NCBI GenBank assembly: GCA_026388155.1
Contig: JAPLKI010000025.1
Span: forward strand, 346,931-410,930
From: Elusimicrobiota bacterium
GTDB lineage: Bacteria > Elusimicrobiota > Elusimicrobia > Elusimicrobiales > UBA9959
Reading direction: 5' to 3'
DNA: 64,000 bases
Shown: in pieces, positions 14,668-23,739 of the stretch
Layout of the letters: each line of letters starts with the position of its first letter
Position numbering within the stretch: the stretch's first letter is position 1
The notes under the pieces: model-generated
The model's database searches: none
What the model was told of the DNA's origin: nothing
What the model saw: only the letters and a program-made list of their open reading frames with translations
Made by a program: the position numbers and the translations under genes

Positions 14668-17220
14668 CTAAAACAGCTCCTCGTCGGATTCCTGCGCTTT
14701 TATGTATTTTACCTTTTCTCCGCCCTCACCCTGCGCATCCTCAAAACCGGTGGGGTCTTCGTTTTTAGTCACAGCCCTGGGCGCGTCAGGCAGCGGGAGT
14801 ATGGCAATTTCTCCGGGCTTACGCGTTTTTCTCGCCGGCTTGGCCTTTGCGGAAAGTTTTTTTACGGATATTTTCTTATCCGCCGCTCCCGCCTCCGGCG
14901 CCGTCACTCCGCCCCCCGCCTGCCCGGCTTTGCCGGCCACTTCCTTTTGAGCCTTGTTTTCCTGGGAAAAATCCAGCAGCTCTATGGCGTTATTGTTTAT
15001 TCCGCGGATTATGTCATTTTTTACCGCGTCCACTTCGAATTGATAAATAAGCGGATCATGTTTTTGCCTTATCAGGCGGTACTGCACGACCAGTATATCC
15101 CCGTGAAGAGGCGTGGCCGACCACTCTTCGCTCGCGCCGCTGGAAGAGCCGGAAAGAAAAGAGTTGGCGAACCAGCCGCTGATGGCGCCCCTGCCTCCGG
15201 AAAGCTTGTAGTTTTTAACTATAACGATCGCATTTTTCACGCTCTCGTTCGCGGCTAACGGGGCTGCGGCTTTCTCGGGCGTCTGCGGAACCGCCGGGTT
15301 CTGTGATCCTCCCGCCGCGGCTTCCTGCGCTTTTTTTGCCGCATCCTCCGGCGCCGTCTGGGCCGCATTTTTATCCTTCGCCTGCGGCTCAAGCTGAGAA
15401 GGCATTATGCCTTTTTTGGAACGCTTTGAAGAATTAAAATCAAGCATTGAAAATTCGGAAAAGCTCAAGCCGTCTCCCAGAAAAAAGAAACCAAGCCCAC
15501 CCGCGGCTATAGCTCCAAAGACGATTAAAATTATCAGGAAAGCCATTTTTCCGCCCTTACGGGCCGGTTTTGCGGCTGTTTTTGTCTCAGGCTGCGTCTT
15601 TACGGGGGAAATGGTTATACGTTCGGTCTTCTCCATGTCACTCACAGGTGTTGGAGGTTTGTCGGATCCGGCTCCGCTTGCGGCAGCGGGCTGCCCCTGG
15701 CTTGTCGCGGGGCCGCCGGCGCTGTCCGCGGCGCTCTTCGGGCCCGATTCAGGCGCCCGCTTGCCGGCGCGGCTCTCCGTAGCCTGCCAGGTGCTCTGAA
15801 ATTGTGGCCGTGACCCTGGCCTGTCCGCCTCGCCCGCTTGGGCCAACTGGGAAGGCTGTTGTGAATTTCCGGCCGAGACGCCGGGTACCTGATACGCCGG
15901 CTGGGGTTGGCCGCCGCCAGGACTGACAGCCGGCGCCGGAGAGGCCTCCTGCTGCCACTGGCGCACCGCCGGGCTGCCGGCATTGTCCGGGAATTGCGTC
16001 TCTATCTTAAACTGAACTTTCTCGGTCGGTTCAACGCTTTTTGCGGTCACCACGGTAAAATCATAAACCACCCCGCCGGCCTGCTGCGGAAGCGGCTCAG
16101 GTTTTTCCGGCAGAGGCTGTTCCGGCGCCGCCTGCGGCGGCGGCTCGCCAATCGGCTTTACAACTCTTTCAGGCTCGCTCGCGGGAGGGTTTTGCGCCGG
16201 TTCGCCGTAGCCCGGTCCGAAGTCGGCCAGGCTTTTAGCGCTTCCGCCCAGGCTTTTCAGCTTACCGCTGGTTATACCGGTTCCCTCCTGGGCGGCCATA
16301 TCGCTCCCGTCATGCCGTTCCAGTTTTATTTCGCCTGAAGCTGTCAGATTTTTTAAAATTTTGCCGTCTTTTTCTTTAATTATGTTTTCCGGCTCAGCCG
16401 CAGGCTGCCCGTTTAAAGCGTTACGGACCAGCTCCTCGGACGAGAAAGAACTCGGGGCTTTGTAGAAACCCTCCTGCTTTGCACTCTCCGTTTTTTTTAC
16501 ATTTTCATTTTTTTCTTTAAGGTCCGCCAGGTGACGGAGCTGTTCGGATATCCGCTCGCGCTGTTTTCTGTCCTCCCTCTCCTTAATATCCATTTTTTCA
16601 AACAACAGGTTTTTTTCCCAGCGGGCCGCCTCAAGCTCTTTATCCTTGGCTCCTTCCTGGCCTAGCGCCGCTTTCAGCCTGCTTTCCAGCTCCGCTATCC
16701 GTTCACGCTGCGCTTTGTCCTCCAGCTCCTTCATTCTCATTTTTTCAAGCAACAGGTTCTTTTCCCAGCGGGCCGCCTCAAGCTCCTCCTGTATTTTTGA
16801 GAGGCGGATATCGAATTTATCCATCAGCCCGTAGTCAAAAGACTTTTCCTGCTCAGGCGCGCTGTCGGTAACGCCCGCCCCGGTTTTAAGGATGCCGTCA
16901 ATGGTGTTAAGCAGATTTTCGTAGGAATAATCCTGATCGGGAGCGCTTTCATACGCGGGCTGTGAAGCCTGTGAAAAAGCGTTTTCAAGCGCGTAAAGGT
17001 CGCCGCCGCCATAGCCTGAAGAAATTATTTTGCCGGTCCCGACACTCATGACTTCCGCGATCTCCCCTACCTGGGAAGCCGCCTGCCAATCGACCGGATT
17101 ATCTCCGGTGGAATTTTCACGGCAGACAAGGCTGTCCTGCGCGAAAGCCGGAAGAGTCAGCAGTTCATCGGGCGCGTAGGGACCAAGGATATTGCCTTCG
17201 GAGTAGAACCAGTATTTCAT
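14668..17220 (-). CDS. large GYF-domain, coiled-coil, single-pass membrane protein
   Basis: The ATG at 17220 gives 850 residues. Residues 1-55 form a GYF_2-like domain (YWFYSEGNILGPYAPDELL), a fold that binds proline-rich peptides. Residues about 135-240 are a charged coiled coil containing two copies of an EAARWEKNLL-EKM unit. A long Pro/Gln/Ala-rich linker follows, then one transmembrane helix near residue 565 (AFLIILIVFGAIAAGG), and a C-terminal folded domain (about 670-755, with AISGWFANSFL and ILVVQYRLIRQ). The topology implies a cytoplasmic GYF end and a periplasmic C-terminus. It precedes pilT and pilC on the same strand, so it may link the pilus machinery to a partner. No characterised homologue comes to mind. 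Confidence 0.6.
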   Translation of the reverse strand: MKYWFYSEGNILGPYAPDELLTLPAFAQDSLVCRENSTGDNPVDWQAASQVGEIAEVMSVGTGKIISSGYGGGDLYALENAFSQASQPAYESAPDQDYSYENLLNTIDGILKTGAGVTDSAPEQEKSFDYGLMDKFDIRLSKIQEELEAARWEKNLLLEKMRMKELEDKAQRERIAELESRLKAALGQEGAKDKELEAARWEKNLLFEKMDIKEREDRKQRERISEQLRHLADLKEKNENVKKTESAKQEGFYKAPSSFSSEELVRNALNGQPAAEPENIIKEKDGKILKNLTASGEIKLERHDGSDMAAQEGTGITSGKLKSLGGSAKSLADFGPGYGEPAQNPPASEPERVVKPIGEPPPQAAPEQPLPEKPEPLPQQAGGVVYDFTVVTAKSVEPTEKVQFKIETQFPDNAGSPAVRQWQQEASPAPAVSPGGGQPQPAYQVPGVSAGNSQQPSQLAQAGEADRPGSRPQFQSTWQATESRAGKRAPESGPKSAADSAGGPATSQGQPAAASGAGSDKPPTPVSDMEKTERITISPVKTQPETKTAAKPARKGGKMAFLIILIVFGAIAAGGLGFFFLGDGLSFSEFSMLDFNSSKRSKKGIMPSQLEPQAKDKNAAQTAPEDAAKKAQEAAAGGSQNPAVPQTPEKAAAPLAANESVKNAIVIVKNYKLSGGRGAISGWFANSFLSGSSSGASEEWSATPLHGDILVVQYRLIRQKHDPLIYQFEVDAVKNDIIRGINNNAIELLDFSQENKAQKEVAGKAGQAGGGVTAPEAGAADKKISVKKLSAKAKPARKTRKPGEIAILPLPDAPRAVTKNEDPTGFEDAQGEGGEKVKYIKAQESDEELF

Positions 17221-17252
17221 AAAGTTTTCACAGTGTAATTCTACCAAGAGAG

Positions 17253-17282
17253 TATTTAGAATTTAAGGCCAAGATATGACAA
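17253..17282 (-). promoter_or_regulatory. promoter of the GYF-domain gene
   Basis: Minus-strand TTGTCA (17277-17282) and TAAATA (17253-17258) are separated by 18 bp, leaving a leader of about 25 nt. Confidence 0.4.
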
Positions 17283-17430
17283 AATTGTTGCGGAAAATCC
17301 GGACAGTAAAACCACTGGATACCCGAGCCGGTATGGCCGGGAGGCGGTTCATCGGGATATCAACCAAGCGAAATCTTTTGCGCCGCCGGAGCCGCATGGC
17401 AAAGCGGCAGCCTTTCCCCCTCCGAAGCGG

Positions 17431-18873
17431 CTACAATTTCCCGATACCCGCCGAGATCCTGCGCAGGGTTTCATCCTTACCCAGCAGCTCGGCTATTTCA
17501 ATGGCGCCGGTCGGGGTGACGGCCAAACCTGAAAGAGCTATTCTCAGCGGCCACATTATCGGGCCGATCTTGGAGGATTTCTCCACGGCATAGGAATTGA
17601 CAGCGCCATAGATAGAGGTGTGGTCCCAGGAGGCCAGCCCGGAAAGAATGGTCTGAAGGTCCGACAGAACGGCGCGACTCCCTTCCAGCGTGGTCTTATT
17701 CTTCTTGTTTATGAACAGCTCAGTGGAATAGTTCCCGTCAAAAGCCGTCAAGAAAGAGGTCATCTGCGGCAGATCGGAGAGCTTTTCCACCTTGCTCTGA
17801 AAATAGCCGGTAACTCCCCGCGCCAATTCATCGTTATTCCGTATGCTTTCCGGGTAAAAAGGGAGAAATTCATCGTGTGCCTTTGGACCAGCGAGCGCCT
17901 TAATATGCTGGGCGTTGAGCCAGAGCAGTTTGGTCTCGTCGAACATCGCCGGCGCCTTGCCTATCCTGGCGATATCGAACTTCTCTATCAGTTCCGTCTT
18001 GGTAAAGAACTCCTGCTCGGTGCCGGGGTTCCAGCCCAGCAGGGCTATGTAGTTCAGTATTGCCTCAGGCAGGTAGCCCTTGTTGAGGAAATCCGACAGC
18101 GCCACGCTGCCCTCGCGCTTGGAGAGCTTCTTACCGCTCGGGCCAAGGATGTGCGGCAGATGGATATGCTCCGGGATCTCCCAGCCGAAAGCCTTGTAGA
18201 GCAGGATGTACTTCGGCGTGGAGGAGATGTACTCGCAGCCGCGCATCACGTGGGTGATGCCCATCAGGTGGTCGTCCACTACATTGGCAAAATTGTACGT
18301 CGGGTACTCGTCGCGCTTCAGCAGGATCTGGTCGTCCAGCTGCTTATGGTCCACGGTTATGGGGCCGTAGACGAAGTCATTGAATGTGGTCGAGCCTTCC
18401 TTGTCTATCTTCTGCCGGATGACGTAAGGCATGCCCTTGGCGAGGTTCTCCTTCACCTCTGCCTCGGACAGCCTGGCACAGCGCCCGTCGTAGCCGAGTA
18501 TCAGGCCGTCCTGCTCCTCGCCCGGTTCCTCCTGCTTTTCCTGTTTCTCGCAGAAGCAGCGGTAGGCGCGGCCCTCGGCCAGCAGCTTCTCGGCGTACTG
18601 CCGGTAGATCGGCAGACGCTGGCTTTGCACGTAAGGCCCAACGGGCCCGCCAATATCGGGCCCCTCATCGTGCTCCAGACCGGTGACCGCGAGGCTGTCG
18701 TATATTACCTTGACGCTATCCGCCACAAGCCGGGCCTGATCGGTATCCTCTATCCGCAGTATAAATTTGCCCTTGTTCTTCCTCGCGTGCAAATACGCAT
18801 ACAGAGCTGTCCGAAGGTTGCCGATATGCATATACCCGGTAGGGCTGGGCGCGAATCTGGTTCTCACTTCCAT
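17431..18873 (-). CDS. gltX: glutamyl-tRNA synthetase
   Basis: This class I synthetase of 480 residues has the nucleotide-binding FAPSPTGYMHIGNLRTAL at the N-terminus, the RIEDTDQAR motif, the DDHLMGITHVMRG region and the KLSKREG form of KMSKS near residue 250. The C-terminal anticodon-binding helical domain is complete. GGGGAC precedes the ATG. It charges tRNA-Glu, or both tRNA-Glu and tRNA-Gln if the organism uses the transamidation route, which cannot be judged here. Confidence 0.96.
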   Translation of the reverse strand: MEVRTRFAPSPTGYMHIGNLRTALYAYLHARKNKGKFILRIEDTDQARLVADSVKVIYDSLAVTGLEHDEGPDIGGPVGPYVQSQRLPIYRQYAEKLLAEGRAYRCFCEKQEKQEEPGEEQDGLILGYDGRCARLSEAEVKENLAKGMPYVIRQKIDKEGSTTFNDFVYGPITVDHKQLDDQILLKRDEYPTYNFANVVDDHLMGITHVMRGCEYISSTPKYILLYKAFGWEIPEHIHLPHILGPSGKKLSKREGSVALSDFLNKGYLPEAILNYIALLGWNPGTEQEFFTKTELIEKFDIARIGKAPAMFDETKLLWLNAQHIKALAGPKAHDEFLPFYPESIRNNDELARGVTGYFQSKVEKLSDLPQMTSFLTAFDGNYSTELFINKKNKTTLEGSRAVLSDLQTILSGLASWDHTSIYGAVNSYAVEKSSKIGPIMWPLRIALSGLAVTPTGAIEIAELLGKDETLRRISAGIGKL

Positions 18874-18986
18874 AGTTTAAAGTCCCCTTTCATTAAGATT
18901 GTCAATAATAGCAAATTGCATAGGGAAAGCAGGCGGCTGGCTGTAGTCAGCCGTTGAAAAAGAGAAGCGGCCTGACTTAAGCTCTT

Positions 18987-20351
18987 TTAAAGATTTCTGA
19001 AAACTCCCTTCACAGCGCGCATGAACCGGAAAAAGCTTAAATAGTATTGCTGATAAGCGCGGTCTCTCAAACGCATGATCTCTTTCTTAGATAGAGCCGT
19101 TTGCCTGGGTTCATACGGCCTGTCAGACCCCTGTGAACCCCAATGTGCCCAGTCCATTTCCGGGGTGTCATAATCACCGTAATATTTGTCAAACAACGGC
19201 GTTCCGGGATACGGGGTCAGTATGCCGAACGCGACCGTGGGGGATTTCAACTTTTTGGCAAAAGCGATCGTAGCCATGACAGTTTCTTCCGTTTCCCCCT
19301 CATTGCCGATGATAAACGAATTATTATATGCGATCCCCTGCTTGCGCAGCATGGAACAGCATTCCTCCGCCATTGCGAGCGTAGCCCCTTTTTTCATCAA
19401 ATCGAGGATACGCTGGCTGCCGGCTTCAATTCCAAGCAGTATGCAGACGCAGCCGGCCTGCTTCATTTTCAGGAGTAACGCCTTATCCCTGAGCGTATTT
19501 ACGCGTCCGGCCGAATCCCAGGTAATATTCAAATGTTTCTGAATGATCAGATCGCAGATCCTGAAGACCCGCACGGGGTCGGCTGTAAAACAATCGTCAT
19601 AAATATGAAAATGCCGGATACCGTATTTTTCCACCAAATAAGCCATTTCACCCGCTACATATTCGGGGCTGTGCGCGCGGAATTTACGGCCCATGCAGAG
19701 ATTGGCGCAAAACGTGCATTGCGACGGACAGCCGCGGCTGGAAATAAGCGTCACGCTTTTTCGCCCCCGCCTGGAAAAACGATGCCGGTAATATAAACCG
19801 ATGTCGATCAGGTCGCGGGCCGGATACGGCAGGCGGTCCAGCTCGGAGATCATTTCGGGGCGGGGGATTTCCCTGTATTCCCAGCCTTCGATAAACGCGG
19901 CCCCCGGTATTTTATTAAAATCAACTTTTCCGCGCGCGTCAAATTCATTGGCTAAGGCAAGCATGGGGATCTCCCCTTCCCCCAGTATCACGGCGTCAAG
20001 CGCGGGTACGCTTTGCAGGGTTGAGCGCGGCAGAGCATTCACGTGCGGCCCCCCCATGACCACCAGACATCCCAGCCGCCGTTTGGCTTCTATGGCCGCC
20101 TGCCGCGCCAGCATGAAATTGGAAGTTACCGAAGTAATACCTACGATATCAGGCCGGAATTCCTCTACTTTCGCCCACATCAGCTCCATCGGCATCCGGT
20201 AAGGCTCCGGATCGAAAATTTTTACCGTGTGACCGGCTTTCCGCGCATACGCCGCTATATAGCCCAGCCCCAGCGGAAAACCGCAATAATTCCCAAAACG
20301 GATCAGTCCATAGGAAAGCGGGAATGGCGGATTGATAAGAGCGATCTTCAT
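18987..20351 (-). CDS. B12-binding-domain radical SAM protein, copy 1
   Basis: This 454-residue protein begins with a cobalamin-binding-like Rossmann domain (ALINPPFPLSYG, GYIAAYARKAGHTVKIFDPEP, VGITSVTSNF, VVMGGPHVN) and continues with a radical SAM core whose cluster motif is CPSQCTFC at about residue 210. The DxHxxG loop of true B12 binders is not obvious. A nearly identical paralogue lies directly upstream. The family performs methylations and other difficult radical chemistry; the substrate cannot be told from sequence. The start overlaps the stop of a tiny upstream reading frame (ATGA). Confidence 0.8.
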   Translation of the reverse strand: MKIALINPPFPLSYGLIRFGNYCGFPLGLGYIAAYARKAGHTVKIFDPEPYRMPMELMWAKVEEFRPDIVGITSVTSNFMLARQAAIEAKRRLGCLVVMGGPHVNALPRSTLQSVPALDAVILGEGEIPMLALANEFDARGKVDFNKIPGAAFIEGWEYREIPRPEMISELDRLPYPARDLIDIGLYYRHRFSRRGRKSVTLISSRGCPSQCTFCANLCMGRKFRAHSPEYVAGEMAYLVEKYGIRHFHIYDDCFTADPVRVFRICDLIIQKHLNITWDSAGRVNTLRDKALLLKMKQAGCVCILLGIEAGSQRILDLMKKGATLAMAEECCSMLRKQGIAYNNSFIIGNEGETEETVMATIAFAKKLKSPTVAFGILTPYPGTPLFDKYYGDYDTPEMDWAHWGSQGSDRPYEPRQTALSKKEIMRLRDRAYQQYYLSFFRFMRAVKGVFRNL

Positions 20352-20440
20352 AAAAAGCCGGCCATTTTCAATTCAGCGCGATTTATGGCCTTAAAGGACA
20401 TACAGATAAAACCGGGAAAATCCCGGCAATAAGCCTCCAT
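20348..20440 (-). CDS. possible 30-codon ORF coupled to the radical SAM gene
   Basis: Between the two radical SAM genes a frame starting at ATG 20440 encodes 30 residues and stops in an ATGA overlap with the downstream start at 20351. It has no clear Shine-Dalgarno. It may be a leader peptide, a remnant of a frameshifted C-terminus of the upstream paralogue, or chance. Confidence 0.25.
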   Translation of the reverse strand: MEAYCRDFPGFICMSFKAINRAELKMAGFL

Positions 20441-20460
20441 AACGCGCAGGGTCACCGGAT

Positions 20461-21798
20461 TTACCTGTTAAAAGCCAGAGTGCGCAGGATCTGGGAAAGG
20501 TTACAATAGTATCGCTGATACGCACGGGCTCTCAAACGTATGGTGTCTTTTTTGGAAAGAGCCGTTTGCCTCGGTTCATACGGCCGGTCATCCCGCTGTG
20601 AACACCAGTGAGTCCAATCCGTCTCCGGCGTGTCATATTCCTTGTAGTATTTGTCGAACAAAAGTGTTCCGGGATATGGGATCAGTATGTTGAACACCGC
20701 CGCGGCGGATTTTAACTTTTTGGCAAAAGCGATGGTAGCTATAACAGTTTCTTTCGTGTCGCCCTCATTGCCTATCATAAACGAATTAACATACGATATC
20801 CCGCGCTTGCGCAACTTGGAACAGCATTCCTCAGCCATTGCGAGCGTAGTCCCCTTTTTCATCAAATCCAGGATACGCTGACTGCCCGTTTCAATTCCCA
20901 GCAGTATGCAGATGCAGCCGGCCTGCTTCATTTTCAGGATTAAAGCGTCATCCTGAAGCGTATTAACGCGTCCAGCCGCATCCCAGGTAATATTCAGATG
21001 TTCATTGATGATCAGATCGCAGATCCTGGAGACCCGCACGGGGTCGGCCGTAAAACAATCATCATAGATCCTAAAATGCCGGATACCGTACTTTTCCGCC
21101 ACATAAGCCATTTCACCCACTACGAATTCGGGGCTATGCGCGCGGAATTTACGGCCCATACAGATATTAGCGCAAAACGTGCATTGGGAAGGGCAGCCGC
21201 GGCTGGAAATAAGCGTCACGGTTTTTTGACCCGGAAGATACAAATCGATGTCCAGCAGGTCGCGGGCCGGATACGGCAGGCGGTCAAGCCCGGAGATTAT
21301 TTCAGGGCGGGGAATTTCCCTGTATTCCCAGCCTTCCATCAACGCGGCCCCCGGTATTTTATTAAAATCAACTTTCCCGCGCGCGTCGAATTCATTGGCT
21401 AAGGCAAGCATGGGGATTTCCCCTTCCCCCAATATCACGGCGTCAAGTTCCGGCATGCTTTGCAGGGTTGAGCGCGGCACCGCGTTTACGTGCGGCCCCC
21501 CCATGATCACCATACAGTTCAAGCGCCGTTTAGCTTCTATGGCCGCCTGCCGCGCCCACATGAAATTAGAAGTTACCGAAGTAATACCTACGATATCAGG
21601 CCTGAATTCCGCTACTTTCTTCCACATCAGTTCCAGCGGCATCCCGCAAGGCTCGGGATCAAAAATTTTCACCGTGTGACCGGCTTTCCGCACATAAGCC
21701 GCTATATAGCCCACTCCCAATGGAAAACCAAAAAGTTTTTTAGCATGGATTGAACCGTAGACGATCAAGGATGGCGGGCAGATAAAAGCTATTTTCAT
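20461..21798 (-). CDS. B12-binding-domain radical SAM protein, copy 2
   Basis: The 445-residue paralogue has the same architecture: Rossmann-like N-terminal domain (GYIAAYVRKAGHTVKIFD, MGGPHVNAVPRST) and radical SAM core with CPSQCTFC. It differs from copy 1 mainly in a shorter loop after ARDLLDID and in the C-terminus, which ends earlier. The very high similarity even at the DNA level points to a fairly recent tandem duplication. The pair may act in sequence on one substrate or be diverging in specificity. Confidence 0.8.
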   Translation of the reverse strand: MKIAFICPPSLIVYGSIHAKKLFGFPLGVGYIAAYVRKAGHTVKIFDPEPCGMPLELMWKKVAEFRPDIVGITSVTSNFMWARQAAIEAKRRLNCMVIMGGPHVNAVPRSTLQSMPELDAVILGEGEIPMLALANEFDARGKVDFNKIPGAALMEGWEYREIPRPEIISGLDRLPYPARDLLDIDLYLPGQKTVTLISSRGCPSQCTFCANICMGRKFRAHSPEFVVGEMAYVAEKYGIRHFRIYDDCFTADPVRVSRICDLIINEHLNITWDAAGRVNTLQDDALILKMKQAGCICILLGIETGSQRILDLMKKGTTLAMAEECCSKLRKRGISYVNSFMIGNEGDTKETVIATIAFAKKLKSAAAVFNILIPYPGTLLFDKYYKEYDTPETDWTHWCSQRDDRPYEPRQTALSKKDTIRLRARAYQRYYCNLSQILRTLAFNR

Positions 21799-21810
21799 AG
21801 AATCAGTGCG

Positions 21811-21915
21811 GAGCAGGGAGTCTGGAGTTGAGAGTCAGGAGCTAAAAACCGGGAAGCTGCAAGTTTGAACTCTTAACTCCGAACTCCTTAACGCTGAAAC
21901 CCTGAACTCTCAACT
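21811..21915. repeat. heptamer-repeat array, upstream of the radical SAM pair to recN
   Basis: Left arm GGAGTTGAGAGTCAGGAG; right arm units GAACTCT, TAACTCC, GAACTCC, and again GAACTCTCAAC. The recN stop (TCA on the plus strand, 21910-21912) lies in the last unit. Confidence 0.75.
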
Positions 21916-23592
21916 TTTTCTGTTGCCTGTAACCTGACGGCTTTCTTCAAGAAGTTCGGCGGCGTGTTTTACGGCCTGGGCGGAGGATTTTTGTTTACCG
22001 CCAAGCATGCGGGCGATTTCAGCGGTCCTCTCAGCGCCTGAAAGTTCGCGCGCCGTGACGGCCGCTGAGTTTTTAAGCGAGGTCTTTTCAACGATAAAGT
22101 GCTTTTCGGAAAAAGCGGCCACCTGCGGCAGATGGGTGATGCAGAAAATCTGTTTCTCCGAGGCAAGCCGGCGGAGCTTTTGGCCCACCAGGCGCCCCGT
22201 TACCGCGCCTACGCCTGTGTCCACCTCGTCAAATACAAGCGCTCCTATCCGGTCCGCCGCGGCCAGCACGGTTTTCAGGGCAAGCATAAGGCGCGACATT
22301 TCCCCTCCCGAAGCAGTGAACCTTAAAGGGCGCAGCGGGTAGCCGGGATTGGCGGAAAAAAGATATTCAACGGCGTCCATGCCATAGGAGGAGATGTTTC
22401 CCTCATCTCCGTCCACCGCCGCCTCAAAGCGCAATTCTTTAAAACCAAGATCCGCCGCCTCGTCCTTTGTCCGGGCGGCCAGCTTTATGGCGGCGGCGCT
22501 ACGGGCGGCGTGCAGAGAGCGCGCGAGCTTAAGCAGCAGGGCTTCGCTTTTTTCAAGCTCTTTCCGGGCCTGCTCGCGGTTAAGGGTAAGGTCTTCAAGC
22601 TCCGCTATTTTGTTTTTAAGTTCCGCGCCTTTTGCGAGCACGGCATTTTCGTCCGGGCCGTATTTTTTCTTCAGCAAAGATATTTTTTCAAGCCGCGACA
22701 GGCAGGCGTCAAGCCTTGCGGGGTCGGTATCAAGGCCTTTTGAATACTTGTAAAGCTCCTCCGAGATATCGCTTAACTCGATCAGGGCGTTTTCAAGCCG
22801 GGGGGCAAGTTCCGGCGCGCCCTCGTCCAATTCGCCAAGGGCTTTGAGCCTCTCAAGGGCCTTTTCAAGATTTGCCTTGGCCGCGCCGTCGGAGCCGGCC
22901 GCGAGTTCATACGCGGCGTTTGAAAGCAGATAAAGCTTTTCGGCGTTTTTAAGCCTTGGATACAGCGCCTCAAGCTCCGCCTCCTCGCCGGATTTAAGCG
23001 CGGAGTCCTCTATTTCTTTGATCTGGAAGCGGTAAAGTTCAAGCAGGCGCTCCCGCTCGCGCTCCGACATTGAAACCGCTTCAAGGCGGCCGCGCAGCGC
23101 CTGCGCTTTGAGAAAAGCCTCACGCACGGCTCCCGCCTGTTTTTCAAGGCGGCCATAGCGGTCAAGAAGCGCGCGCTGGACTTCAGTTTTAAGCAGACTC
23201 TGATGCTCATTCTGTCCGTGGAAGTCCACCAGCGCCGAGCCCAGAGCGGAGACGGTGGAAAGCGGGACCTGCCTGGCGTTGATGAAAGACCTGGCGCGGC
23301 CTTTGGAATCGCTCTGCCTTTTAAGCGTAAAAGAATCTTTTTCAAGACCGAAACTTTCGCTCAGCTCCCGCCCAAGGCCGGCGGTCAAGAACTCTCCGCA
23401 AACCTCCGCCAAATTCGCCCCCGGACGCAGGATGTCCGAGCCGGCCCTTTCCCCCAGAAGAAAACCGAGGGCGGAAATAATTATGGATTTACCGGCCCCC
23501 GTCTCGCCGGTGAAAACATTGAGCCCCGGCCCCGGTTCAAGCGTCAGATTTTCTATGAGCGCGAAATTTTTTATGGTAAGTTTTTTCAGCAT
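21910..23592 (-). CDS. recN: DNA repair protein RecN
   Basis: The 560-residue SMC-like ATPase has N-terminal KLTIKNFALIENLTLE with Walker A GETGAGKS near residue 30, the Q-loop region (FHGQNEHQSLL), a central coiled coil about 150-380, the ABC signature (SGGEMSRLMLALK) and Walker B (LVFDEVDTGVGA). RecN tethers broken ends during double-strand break repair. A recN-nadK adjacency is common in bacteria and is kept here (nadK upstream on the same strand). Confidence 0.96.
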   Translation of the reverse strand: MLKKLTIKNFALIENLTLEPGPGLNVFTGETGAGKSIIISALGFLLGERAGSDILRPGANLAEVCGEFLTAGLGRELSESFGLEKDSFTLKRQSDSKGRARSFINARQVPLSTVSALGSALVDFHGQNEHQSLLKTEVQRALLDRYGRLEKQAGAVREAFLKAQALRGRLEAVSMSERERERLLELYRFQIKEIEDSALKSGEEAELEALYPRLKNAEKLYLLSNAAYELAAGSDGAAKANLEKALERLKALGELDEGAPELAPRLENALIELSDISEELYKYSKGLDTDPARLDACLSRLEKISLLKKKYGPDENAVLAKGAELKNKIAELEDLTLNREQARKELEKSEALLLKLARSLHAARSAAAIKLAARTKDEAADLGFKELRFEAAVDGDEGNISSYGMDAVEYLFSANPGYPLRPLRFTASGGEMSRLMLALKTVLAAADRIGALVFDEVDTGVGAVTGRLVGQKLRRLASEKQIFCITHLPQVAAFSEKHFIVEKTSLKNSAAVTARELSGAERTAEIARMLGGKQKSSAQAVKHAAELLEESRQVTGNRKS

Positions 23593-23600
23593 AGAACAGA

Positions 23601-23739
23601 ATCAGCGGCTAGAGAAGAGCGGTTAGGGGGTTAGGGGAGGAAATCTTTATTTCTGCGCTCTCTATACTGCCACCACACCCTGGCATTAAGGAACTCCTTC
23701 CCTGACCGCTAATCCCTATCCACTAGCCCCTACCTCTCC
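23601..23739. repeat. heptamer-repeat array, nadK-recN spacer
   Basis: The left arm carries GCGGCTA, GCGGTTA and GGGGTTA units; the right arm CTGACCGCTAATCCCTATCCACTAG with AAGGAACTCCTT between them. The nadK stop (CTA, 23730-23732) lies inside the right arm. Confidence 0.75.
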
